A DNA stretch of 64,000 nucleotides from an uncultured Lachnospiraceae bacterium. GTDB taxonomy: Bacteria; Bacillota; Clostridia; Lachnospirales; Lachnospiraceae. Where the stretch lies: positions 1 through 64,000 of the forward strand of contig CANCYR010000007.1 of NCBI GenBank assembly GCA_947382355.1, in the 5' to 3' direction. A program made the translations under genes and the position numbers. The notes under the pieces are model-generated. The model made no database searches. It saw only the letters and a list, made by a program, of their open reading frames with translations, and was not told where the DNA came from. This document shows positions 33,932 to 41,957 of the stretch, piece by piece; position 1 is the stretch's first letter, and each line of letters begins with the position of its first letter.

Positions 33932-34284
33932 AAAGGCTTGCGGAAAAGGAGAACTTATAAAAAAGCACTATAAAATTCGTCGGATATAAAAAAAGATTTT
34001 CCTCTATGTTAGAGGAATTATAAACTTGTACATTGTTTTAATATTTATGGGCAACATTTTGATAATAGAAAATCAGTAAGCCATAATAAAGGATGTAATT
34101 GTAGTAAAAAAAGGCGTGTATTTGCAAAAAAACTTAAGTAGGTATAGTTAAGAGCAACAAAGAACACGCCGAATTTGGATAATATTGTGTTTGCTTAAGA
34201 ATGGTAAGAATATGTTTGAATTCGGTCAAAGGGCAGGGAACCAGGTGGATATAAAACCGGGTTCGAGTAATTTTAGTATTTGTA
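33932..34284. other. AT-rich intergenic region with a nested inverted repeat
   Basis: No gene is seen. At 34113-34170 GGCGTGT pairs with ACACGCC, and inside this TGC pairs with GCA and CTTAA with TTAAG, giving a bulged hairpin of 58 nt. It could be a small RNA, a terminator for queA or a remnant of a mobile element; there is no T-run to favour termination. A tRNA-like GGGTTCGAG at about 34257 is not part of a cloverleaf. Confidence 0.4.
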
Positions 34285-34313
34285 TTGACTTGTAATGACA
34301 AATGCGTTACAAT
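34285..34313 (+). promoter_or_regulatory. Promoter/operator of the toxin-antitoxin operon
   Basis: TTGACT (34285-34290), a 17 bp spacer and TACAAT (34308-34313). An inverted repeat TTGTAA (34290-34295) / TTACAA (34307-34312) spans the spacer and -10, as expected of an operator bound by the antitoxin. Confidence 0.65.
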
Positions 34314-34336
34314 TTGCCTGGAGGAGATGATTTGAT

Positions 34337-34639
34337 ATGGAAAAAACAGCAACTTTAAATGTAAGAATAAATCCAACAGTAAAACAACGGGCTGAAGAAG
34401 TGCTTACACGATTAGGTATCCCGATGTCTACAGCAATCGACATGTACCTCAATCAAATTTCATTAACAGGAGGAATTCCTTTCGCAGTAACATTGCCGAA
34501 TGCTCCCTCTGTTCTTAATGCAGATTTGATGACGGCAGAGGAAATTCACAAGAAATTGCAGGAGGGATATGATGATGTACAGGCTGGCAGGGTGCAGGAT
34601 GCGGCTTCAGCATTTGCAAAATTCAGGGAGAGTCATTAG
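34337..34639 (+). CDS. RelB/DinJ-family antitoxin
   Basis: This 100 aa protein has GGAGG upstream of its ATG. The N-terminal ribbon-helix-helix (TATLNVRINPTVKQRAEEVLTRLGIPMSTAIDMYL) binds DNA and dimerises, and the C-terminal half wraps the toxin. It lies 2 bp before the toxin gene. Antitoxin and toxin should together repress their own promoter through the TTGTAA/TTACAA repeat. Confidence 0.9.
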   Translation: MEKTATLNVRINPTVKQRAEEVLTRLGIPMSTAIDMYLNQISLTGGIPFAVTLPNAPSVLNADLMTAEEIHKKLQEGYDDVQAGRVQDAASAFAKFRESH

Positions 34640-34641
34640 AC

Positions 34642-34956
34642 ATGAAGCAATATAAGGTACAGATCACAGAAAAGGCATTAGCGGATATGGAGGGAATCTA
34701 TAACTATATTGCGATACAGCTTCAAGCACCGGAAAATGCAATAGGACAGTATAACCGGATTGCGGAAGCAATCGAGGAGTTAAACCTGTTTCTGGAGAAA
34801 GTAAGACTTATGGAATCTAAGTCGGAACGGTCAATGGGGTTAAGGCAGTTGGTGGTAGATAATTATTCAGCTTTTTATGTGATTGAGAATGAGAGAGTTA
34901 TAGTCATGAGAGCATTGTATAGTGCATCCGATATTGGGATAAGGTTGAAGGATTGA
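34642..34956 (+). CDS. RelE/ParE-superfamily toxin
   Basis: This 104 aa toxin has an N-terminal beta strand (YKVQITEKALADMEGIYNYI), two helices, and C-terminal strands (GLRQLVVDNYSAFYVIENERVIVMRALYSASD). Length and position after a RelB/DinJ antitoxin support the call. The fold group includes ribosome-dependent mRNA endonucleases (RelE) and gyrase inhibitors (ParE). The N-terminal helix pattern is ParE-like, so the target is undecided. Confidence 0.85.
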   Translation: MKQYKVQITEKALADMEGIYNYIAIQLQAPENAIGQYNRIAEAIEELNLFLEKVRLMESKSERSMGLRQLVVDNYSAFYVIENERVIVMRALYSASDIGIRLKD

Positions 34957-35115
34957 AAAGTATAATTTTGGTACATAAAGCAATTTTGAAATAATAATAC
35001 TATTTTATGGATAGTTAGATAGTATCGGTAATCTTCACTTCATGCAGGCTTGCATTTTTAAAGAAAGTAGGATAAAATACAATAGAATATGAAATTTGCC
35101 GGAAAGGGGTTACAT

Positions 35116-35460
35116 ATGGAAGAAAAAAGAAAAAGCAGAAGAATGGAATTGACTTCTAAATTGATTGTTAAGCGGCTCAGCGGAAAGAAGACAGATGGCG
35201 CCAGCGAAGTTATCATTGATGTGCAGAACGTTTCCAAGACGGGAGTAGGTTTTACCTGTGATACCCTTTTGGATATTGGTACCGTATATGAAGCATATCT
35301 GACAATCTGGACAAAAGAAGTGATTCATGCATTTGTTGAGGTTGTCCGTATTGCAAAAGAAGATAATACATATTCTTATGGCGGAATCTTTATCGGCATG
35401 CCTGAAATGGACGCTGCCAGAATCGAAGTGTATGATACTGTTACAGCCAATGTAAAATAA
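35116..35460 (+). CDS. PilZ-domain protein (cyclic di-GMP binding)
   Basis: This single-domain protein is 114 aa from the ATG at 35116, with AAGGGG upstream; a start at 35089 would add nine residues without a ribosome site. The c-di-GMP motifs are RKSRR near the N-terminus (RxxxR) and DVQNVSKTGVGF (D/NxSxxG). It probably changes the activity of a partner in motility, adhesion or polysaccharide export when c-di-GMP rises. No diguanylate cyclase is nearby. Confidence 0.88.
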   Translation: MEEKRKSRRMELTSKLIVKRLSGKKTDGASEVIIDVQNVSKTGVGFTCDTLLDIGTVYEAYLTIWTKEVIHAFVEVVRIAKEDNTYSYGGIFIGMPEMDAARIEVYDTVTANVK

Positions 35461-35483
35461 GGTTACATGGTAATTAAAATAAG

Positions 35484-35531
35484 AAAATGCGTCCTGCCTT
35501 TTGTGGAAAATGTAAAGGCAGGGCGCATTTT
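35484..35531. terminator. Bidirectional terminator between pilZ gene and aroA
   Basis: AAAATGCG-t-CCTGCCTTT pairs with AAAGGCAGG-g-CGCATTTT. It serves the convergent genes on both strands. Confidence 0.88.
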
Positions 35532-35549
35532 CAGTTTTTTCAGGTGGAT

Positions 35550-36827
35550 TTATTCGGTAAGCCGTGCTAAATCCTCATAAAAAGCAGGATAAGAAATATT
35601 GACGCACTGGCTGTCCTTTATTTCTGTAACGCCGTCTGCGCATAAAGCGGCAACTGCAAAGCTCATGGCAATCCGGTGATCTGCTTTAGAATCAATAACG
35701 GCTCCGGACAGCGGCGCGCCTCCATGAATAATCATGCCGTCTTCCGTGGGAGCAATGTTGCAGCCCATGGCAGACAGATTTTCCGCCATCACGTCAATCC
35801 GGTTGGATTCTTTTACTTTTAATTCTGCAGCATCCATAATAGTAGTAGTGCCCTCTGCAAATGCAGCCATAACTGCAATGATGGGAAGCTCGTCAATTAG
35901 AGTGGGAATGATTTCCCCTTTGATGGTAATTCCGTGAAGAGTGCTGGATTTCACAAGAATATCCGCAACCGGTTCACCATGCTCCTCATTTACATTTAAA
36001 AGAGTGATGCTGCCGCCCATTTCCTTTGCCACCTTTAAAATACCATCCCTGGTAGGATTGATTCCCACATTTTTTATGAGAATTTCACTGTTTGGAACAA
36101 TAAGCCCGGCGGCAATAAAGTATGCGGCGGAAGAAATATCCCCTGGCACCTCTACCTTTTGCCCTAAAAGCTCCGGTTCCGGAAGTATGGAAACGGTAGT
36201 ATCCCTGTTTGTAAGCTCAGCACCGAAATAGCGCAGCATGATCTCCGAGTGATTCCGGCTTATGTAAGGCTCCGTTACCTTTGTTTCCCCGTCTGCATAA
36301 AGCCCTGCCAAAAGGATGGCTGATTTTACCTGGGCGGAAGCCACCCCGGAAGTATAATGGATTGCTTTCAGATGCTTTCCGGTAATGGAAAGGGGGGCAC
36401 AGCCGTTTCCGCTTATGCTTTTTATGTCTGCTCCCATTTCAGTTAATGGGTCTATAATGCGCTTCATGGGGCGCTTTTGAATAGAAGCATCTCCCGTTAA
36501 GGTTACGGAAAAGGGCTGGGGAGCCAGTATGCCGGAAATCAGCCGGACAGTAGTGCCGCTGTTGCCTGCATCCAATAATTCCGAAGGGGCGCTTAAGCCA
36601 TGCAGTCCTTTTCCGTGGACTAAAATTCTGTCCGGAGTATTTTCAATGGAAATGCCCAGCTTCCGAAAGCAGGAGATAGTGGACAAACAGTCCGCGCCCT
36701 GCAGGAAGTTGGTAACCTCCGTCAATCCCCGGGAAATGGAACCGAACATAACTGCCCGGTGGGAAATGGATTTATCTCCGGGAATGGTTACTTCCCCTTT
36801 TAATCTCTGCACCTTTTTAAATTCCAT
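35550..36827 (-). CDS. aroA: 3-phosphoshikimate 1-carboxyvinyltransferase (EPSP synthase)
   Basis: This 425 aa enzyme condenses shikimate 3-phosphate with phosphoenolpyruvate. Conserved segments are VTIPGDKSISHRAVMFGSI, LDAGNSGTTVRLISGIL (the PEP site), SAQVKSAILLAGLYADG and ESNRIDVMAENLSAMG near the end. The length is normal. It is the last of three minus-strand genes (aroF-tyrA-aroA) for aromatic amino acid synthesis, with 156 bp between it and tyrA. Confidence 0.97.
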   Translation of the reverse strand: MEFKKVQRLKGEVTIPGDKSISHRAVMFGSISRGLTEVTNFLQGADCLSTISCFRKLGISIENTPDRILVHGKGLHGLSAPSELLDAGNSGTTVRLISGILAPQPFSVTLTGDASIQKRPMKRIIDPLTEMGADIKSISGNGCAPLSITGKHLKAIHYTSGVASAQVKSAILLAGLYADGETKVTEPYISRNHSEIMLRYFGAELTNRDTTVSILPEPELLGQKVEVPGDISSAAYFIAAGLIVPNSEILIKNVGINPTRDGILKVAKEMGGSITLLNVNEEHGEPVADILVKSSTLHGITIKGEIIPTLIDELPIIAVMAAFAEGTTTIMDAAELKVKESNRIDVMAENLSAMGCNIAPTEDGMIIHGGAPLSGAVIDSKADHRIAMSFAVAALCADGVTEIKDSQCVNISYPAFYEDLARLTE

Positions 36828-36983
36828 TTTTAAAAATTCCTTTCTATGTTTTAAACATTTCCGGTATGAAGCGGACCGGCATATTGGGTACTGACATATT
36901 GATATTTAACAGAATCCATTGTCTGTTTTCCCTTGAACTGCAGACTTATGCTAAATATCAGTGTTTCAGTACATTAATTTTTG

Positions 36984-38096
36984 TCAGCCGGCAGTATAAA
37001 TGGTATAGTTATTGTTTTCCAGCAGTTTGATGGCAGACTGTCTGGAGGCCTCATCATAAAATTCAATGCGCAGGGCGCCTTCTTCAAACTCCCGGTTGTG
37101 CATGATTCCGATATTTTTTATGCTGATACGGTGTTTTGCCAAAATAACCGATGTTCTGGCAATGGAGCCGGCTTCATCGGGAACCTCCAGATGTATATCA
37201 TAGACCTTTTTGATAGGGCCGCTGGAAGCATTGGGAAAGGAATCCCGATAGTTTTTGGCAGTATCAAATAAAGAATAAATAAAATCTCCGGAAGGGGCAG
37301 CCGGCAGACTGTTTAACTCATCCCTTATTCTGGTCAGGGAAGCGATATAATCATCCAGCAGATTCCGGATGTTTTCCGTATTGGTCATGCAGATTTGCTG
37401 CCACATAACAGGAGAGGAGGAGGCGATTCTTGTAATATCCTTAAACCCTCCTGCAGCAATCAGCTTCATAAGCCCTTTTTCCGTATCAGAATCCTTTACC
37501 AGATTTACCAGGCTGGAAGCAATGATATGAGGCAGATGGCTTACGGCTGCCGTAATATAATCGTGTTCTTTATAGTCTAAAATAAGGGGAATCGCCCCAA
37601 AGGAGGCTACCAGCTCTTTATAGCTGTTCAAAAGGTCTTTTGATACATTTTCCGTTGGTGTCAAAATATAATAAGCGTTTTCCAAAAGGAGAGGGTTGGA
37701 ATTTTCATAGCCGGTCTTTTCGCTGCCGGCCATAGGGTGCCCGCCGATAAAGCAGGATTCCAGCCCTTCTTTTGTAATGACTTCATGAATAGCGGACTTA
37801 ACGCTGCCTACGTCTGTGAGAATGCAGCCCTTTTTTATATAATCCTTTATGTTCTTTAAGTTTTCATCATTTTTAGAAACCGGGGCACAGAGGAACAAAA
37901 TGTCACACTGAAAAAAATCCGGACTTAACGACGGATAAGCTTCGTCAATGGTTCCTTCCTCCATGGCAAGAAGCAGGGTCTGTCTGTTAATATCAAAAGC
38001 CTTGATTTGAATATGGGGTTTTGCTTTTTTCACTGCCTTTGCTATGGAGCCGCCAATCAGGCCAAGCCCCATAAAGGCACAGGTAGTTATATCCAT
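36984..38096 (-). CDS. tyrA: Prephenate dehydrogenase with C-terminal ACT domain
   Basis: This 370 aa protein has an NAD-binding Rossmann start (CAFMGLGLIGGSIAKAV). It includes LTDVGSVKSAIHE, GGHPMAGSEKTGYENS (substrate site) and AVSHLPHIIASSLV. The last 75 residues form an ACT domain (DIHLEVPDEAGSIARTSVIL) that should mediate feedback by tyrosine. It converts prephenate to hydroxyphenylpyruvate and sits 19 bp downstream of aroF. Confidence 0.95.
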   Translation of the reverse strand: MDITTCAFMGLGLIGGSIAKAVKKAKPHIQIKAFDINRQTLLLAMEEGTIDEAYPSLSPDFFQCDILFLCAPVSKNDENLKNIKDYIKKGCILTDVGSVKSAIHEVITKEGLESCFIGGHPMAGSEKTGYENSNPLLLENAYYILTPTENVSKDLLNSYKELVASFGAIPLILDYKEHDYITAAVSHLPHIIASSLVNLVKDSDTEKGLMKLIAAGGFKDITRIASSSPVMWQQICMTNTENIRNLLDDYIASLTRIRDELNSLPAAPSGDFIYSLFDTAKNYRDSFPNASSGPIKKVYDIHLEVPDEAGSIARTSVILAKHRISIKNIGIMHNREFEEGALRIEFYDEASRQSAIKLLENNNYTIYTAG

Positions 38097-38115
38097 CTTT
38101 TGCGTCTCCCTGTAT

Positions 38116-39129
38116 TTAGAAGGTACGGTTTACCAGTTTGGCAAATGGTTTTAATTCTTTGCATAAAGCATCAAACTTTTTAAAGGTCAGTGACTGAGGC
38201 CCGTCGGATAAGGCATTGGCAGGGTCATTGTGTACCTCTATCATAAGACCGTCGCTGTCGCAGGCAACGGCTGCCTTTGCCATGGGAGCCACATATTTAT
38301 AGGAGCCGGTGGAGTGGGAGGGGTCCACGATAACCGGCAAATGTGCTTTGGATTTTAATACCGGAACAGCGCTGATGTCCAAAGTATTCCTTGTAGCTGT
38401 TTCAAAGGTGCGGATGCCTCTTTCACAAAGGACTATGTTGGGATTTCCCTCAGCGATAATATATTCAGCAGCATTGAGCCACTCATCAATAGTGGCGCAA
38501 AGTCCTCTTTTTAACAGTACGGGCATACCGGAACGTCCGGCTTCCTTTAATAATATAAAGTTCTGCATATTTCTGGCGCCTATCTGAATCATGTCTACAT
38601 ATTTTTGCGCCGCTTCAATAGCCTCCAGACTGACTACCTCGCAAATAGTGGTAAGACCGGTTTCCTGTTTGGCAGTCTGCATATATTTTAAGCCTTCCGC
38701 CTCAAGACCCTGAAAGGAATATGGAGAGGTACGTGGCTTGTAGGCGCCGCCTCTTAAAATGGTAGCTCCGGAAGCCTTTACCGCATGGGCGATTTCCAAA
38801 AGCTGCTTTTCTGTTTCCACCGCACAGGGACCTGCCATAATCGTCAGGTTTCCCGGCCCGATAGTAGTATTTCCCACAGAAACAGTAGTTGGCTCAGGAT
38901 GAAGCTTAATATTGGATAGCTTATAGCTTTCTGAAATGGGCACAATTTTTTCCACGTCCTTAAAGCTTGTGAGGTTTTCTGCCGGAAGCTTTGACTTATC
39001 ACCTACGATACCGATAATGGTCACTTCTTCCCCTTTTGAAAGATGAACCTGAAGCTGGAAGCTTTCAATGTATTCTTTGATGGATTGAATGCTGCTGTCG
39101 GCAGCATCCGGTTTCATTACTACGATCAT
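38116..39129 (-). CDS. aroF: 3-deoxy-7-phosphoheptulonate (DAHP) synthase
   Basis: This is the entry enzyme of the shikimate pathway, 337 aa, of the AroA-beta/KDOPS-like type. The start at 39129 follows GGAG on the minus strand and gives the usual N-terminal ferredoxin-like regulatory domain (MIVVMKPDAADSSIQS); a longer frame to 39195 lacks support. The barrel shows IMAGPCAVETEKQLLE, LRGGAYKPRTSPYSFQG, LKRGLCATIDEWLNAAEYI and VIVDPSHSTG. First gene of the aroF-tyrA-aroA cluster, with its own promoter. Confidence 0.95.
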   Translation of the reverse strand: MIVVMKPDAADSSIQSIKEYIESFQLQVHLSKGEEVTIIGIVGDKSKLPAENLTSFKDVEKIVPISESYKLSNIKLHPEPTTVSVGNTTIGPGNLTIMAGPCAVETEKQLLEIAHAVKASGATILRGGAYKPRTSPYSFQGLEAEGLKYMQTAKQETGLTTICEVVSLEAIEAAQKYVDMIQIGARNMQNFILLKEAGRSGMPVLLKRGLCATIDEWLNAAEYIIAEGNPNIVLCERGIRTFETATRNTLDISAVPVLKSKAHLPVIVDPSHSTGSYKYVAPMAKAAVACDSDGLMIEVHNDPANALSDGPQSLTFKKFDALCKELKPFAKLVNRTF

Positions 39130-39200
39130 TTTCTTTATCTCCATTTCTGATTTTATTTTTTGTATTTTGATTGAAAATACGTGCTGAAAGCACATGAATT

Positions 39201-39229
39201 ATTGTAACGTGAGGGATTTGAAATGTCAA
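39201..39229 (-). promoter_or_regulatory. Promoter of the aroF-tyrA-aroA operon
   Basis: Read on the minus strand: TTGACA, a 17 bp spacer and TACAAT. It is the consensus type, 72 bp upstream of aroF. No T-box or attenuator is recognised in the leader. Confidence 0.85.
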
Positions 39230-39258
39230 CACTTTATTACTTTAAAGTGTGTTAGTGC

Positions 39259-39489
39259 GTAACAGTTCAGCCTGCGGGTTTTGGATTTGAGGACGTAGGA
39301 ACTGGCAGAACATATAATAGTCTTCGGGGCACGCTCCCGCTCTGATAAAAACGCAACAGTGCTAAGCTCGAAAATACCTCGCTAAGCGCTGTTGCGTTTT
39401 TATCAGAGCGAAAGCGTGCCACTAAGACTTCTATCTGCCTTGTCCCTCCTGCGTCCTCAAATCCAAAACTTGCAGGCTGAACTGTTACA
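39259..39489. mobile_element. Element A copy 3 (most symmetrical copy)
   Basis: A 231 bp palindrome begins GTAACAGTTCAGCC and ends GGCTGAACTGTTACA. Its arms (GGTTTTGGATTTGAGGACG) differ from those of all other copies. The core stem GCTCTGATAAAAACGCAACAG is perfectly complementary over 21 bp; in copies 1 and 2 this stem is imperfect. The flanking duplication is TTAGTGC at 39252-39258 and 39490-39496. It lies between divergent promoters of aroF and the EF-G-like gene. Confidence 0.9.
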
Positions 39490-39514
39490 TTAGTGCCGGC
39501 CCTTCAAAAAATGA

Positions 39515-39543
39515 TTGAAAATTATCAGAATTTTTAGTAAAAT
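39515..39543 (+). promoter_or_regulatory. Promoter of the EF-G-like gene
   Basis: TTGAAA (39515-39520), a 17 bp spacer and TAAAAT (39538-39543), just right of element A copy 3. Confidence 0.6.
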
Positions 39544-39628
39544 ATCCATATGGTGTTGCTATTGTAAATTCATTTTCAAAATACTTTCGGCAAATTATCA
39601 AAAATAATAATATAATGGAGGGAATTAT

Positions 39629-41719
39629 ATGAAAGTTTACACAACGGAAAAGATTCGTAATATTGTGCTGCTTGGGCACGGGGGCAGTGGTAAGACCAGT
39701 CTGACGGAGGCTATGGCATATCTTGCAGGGCTTACTTCCAGAATGGGAAAGGTGCCCGATAAAAATACCATTAGTGATTTTGGAAAAGAAGAGCAGAAGA
39801 GGCAGTTTTCCATCAGCACCACTATGGTTCCCATAGAGTGGGAGGATACCAAAATCAATATTTTAGATACGCCAGGCTATTTTGATTTTGTGGGAGAAGT
39901 GGAGGAAGCAGCGGCGGCGGCAGACGCAGCCATTATTGTAGTATCCGGTAAGGCAGGGGTGGAAGTAGGCACGAAAAAGGCATGGGAGCTTTGTGAAAAG
40001 AACAAGCTGCCCAGAATGTTCTTTGTAACGGATATGGATGTGGACAATGCTTCTTTCAGACAGGTAGTGGAAGATTTAACCGAATTGTATGGTAAAAAAA
40101 TTGCACCTTTCCATTTTCCAATCCGTGAAAATGAAAAGTTTGTAGGCTATGTGAATGTAGTAAGCCAGACCGGAAACAGATGGAACGGAAAGGATGTTAC
40201 GGAATGTGAAATTCCTGATTACAGCATGCCGCTTTTGGAGGGCTATCGGGAAACGCTACTAGAAGCCGTGGCGGAAACTTCTGAAGAGATGATGGACAGA
40301 TATTTTAACGGAGAAACTTTTTCAGAGGCAGAAATCAGGGCGGCTCTTAGGAGCAATGTGCAGGACGGCAGCATCGTACCTATTTCCATGGGCTCCAACC
40401 TGCTGTGCCAGGGTATTTATACACTTTTGGACGATATTGTAAAATATATGCCAAGTCCCGAAAACTGTAAGGTGGCAGGCGTAAACTTAAAGACAAATGA
40501 AATATTTGAAGCAAATTATGATTTTTCAAAGGCAAAGTCCGGCTTTATATTTAAGACCATTGTGGACCCTTTTATCGGCAAATATTCTCTGATTAAAGTG
40601 TGCTCCGGCGTATTTAAGACGGATGATTTAGTATATAACAGAGAAAAGGAAGTAGAGGAAAAAATCGGAAAGCTGTATGTGCTTCAGGGCAACAAGCCTA
40701 TAGAGGTGCCGGAGCTTCATGCAGGGGATATCGGCGCTCTTGCCAAGTTCACTGCAGCAAGGACCGGAAACAGCATTTCCACCAAGGCAACCACTGTACA
40801 GTATGGAAAGATTCAGATTTCCACCCCGTATACATATATGCGCTATAAAGTGAAAAATAAGGCGGATATTGATAAAGTGTCCCAGTCCCTGCAGAAGATG
40901 ATGCATGAGGACTTAACATTAAAATCCGTAAACGATTCCGAAAATGGACAGATGCTTTTATACGGAATGGGCGACCAGCACTTGGAAGTGGCAGTAAGCC
41001 GTCTGTTAAATGAATATAAGGTGGAGGTTGAATTATCCAAGCCCAAAATTGCTTTTAAGGAAACCATCCGGAAAAAATCAGACGTGGAATCCAAATATAA
41101 AAAGCAGTCCGGAGGCCATGGACAATACGGACATGTAAAAATGCGCTTTGAGCCTTCTGGCGATTTGGAAACACCCTATGTATTTGAACAGGTGGTAGTG
41201 GGAGGAGCCATTCCAAAGAACTTCTTCCCGGCAGTGGAAAAGGGCATGCAGGAGTCTGTTTTATCGGGTCCCTTGGCAGCTTATCCGGTAGTGGGAGTAA
41301 AGGGCATTTTGTATGACGGCTCTTATCATGATGTAGATTCCTCCGAAATGGCATTTAAAAAGGCAACTATCCAGGCATTTAAAAAAGGCTTTATGGAAGC
41401 TTCCCCTGTATTGTTGGAGCCTATTGCTTCCCTGAAGGTGGTAGTTCCCGATGAATTTACGGGAGATGTTATGGGCGACTTAAATAAGAGGAGAGGAAGG
41501 GTGCTTGGAATGAATCCGCTTCCGGACGGCAAGCAGATGATTGAAGCAGATATTCCCATGCTGGGACTTTACGGCTATTGTACCACCTTACGTTCCATGA
41601 CAGGAGGCTTTGGAGAATATTCCTATGAATTTACCAGATACGAGCAGGCTCCAAGCGACATTCAGGAAAAAGAAGTGGCGGCAAGAGCAAATAAGCTGGC
41701 TAAGGATGATGAAGATTAG
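39629..41719 (+). CDS. EF-G-like translational GTPase (EF-G2 type)
   Basis: This 696 aa protein has all EF-G domains. G1 is GHGGSGKT (about residues 14-21) instead of the usual GHVDHGKT, G3 is DTPGYFDF, and the G4 position reads TDMD rather than NKMD. The C-terminal domains IV and V are present (FEPSGDLETPYVFEQVVVGGAIPKNFFPAVEKGM; GDVMGDLNKRRGRVLGM). These changes mark the EF-G2/FusA2-like paralogues, which bind GTP but whose role beyond standard translocation is unsettled. The housekeeping fusA is presumably elsewhere. Confidence 0.92.
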   Translation: MKVYTTEKIRNIVLLGHGGSGKTSLTEAMAYLAGLTSRMGKVPDKNTISDFGKEEQKRQFSISTTMVPIEWEDTKINILDTPGYFDFVGEVEEAAAAADAAIIVVSGKAGVEVGTKKAWELCEKNKLPRMFFVTDMDVDNASFRQVVEDLTELYGKKIAPFHFPIRENEKFVGYVNVVSQTGNRWNGKDVTECEIPDYSMPLLEGYRETLLEAVAETSEEMMDRYFNGETFSEAEIRAALRSNVQDGSIVPISMGSNLLCQGIYTLLDDIVKYMPSPENCKVAGVNLKTNEIFEANYDFSKAKSGFIFKTIVDPFIGKYSLIKVCSGVFKTDDLVYNREKEVEEKIGKLYVLQGNKPIEVPELHAGDIGALAKFTAARTGNSISTKATTVQYGKIQISTPYTYMRYKVKNKADIDKVSQSLQKMMHEDLTLKSVNDSENGQMLLYGMGDQHLEVAVSRLLNEYKVEVELSKPKIAFKETIRKKSDVESKYKKQSGGHGQYGHVKMRFEPSGDLETPYVFEQVVVGGAIPKNFFPAVEKGMQESVLSGPLAAYPVVGVKGILYDGSYHDVDSSEMAFKKATIQAFKKGFMEASPVLLEPIASLKVVVPDEFTGDVMGDLNKRRGRVLGMNPLPDGKQMIEADIPMLGLYGYCTTLRSMTGGFGEYSYEFTRYEQAPSDIQEKEVAARANKLAKDDED

Positions 41720-41737
41720 AAAGTGGTAAAGGAAAAA

Positions 41738-41770
41738 ATATGCACCGGATGGATGTCCGGTGCATATTTT
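41738..41770 (+). terminator. Terminator of the EF-G-like gene
   Basis: A 12 bp perfect stem, ATATGCACCGGA with TCCGGTGCATAT, then TTTT. Confidence 0.88.
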
Positions 41771-41957
41771 ATGCTGATGGACTTATAAGCATAGGTTCAA
41801 TTGAAATAATGAATAAAATTATTTCAATTAAGGAATGGATATAAAGAAAAGGAAAAGGTATAGGCTATTGACAAACGTTCATCCAGGGCTTATTGTATTA
41901 TACAAATAATACAAGCAAAGCAGTTCTTGAAAGAGGAAAGGAAAATCAAAAAAGAAA

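Noticed and set aside
34240-34275. tRNA-like GGGTTCGAG segment
   Set aside because: No acceptor stem, anticodon arm or D arm can be built around it.
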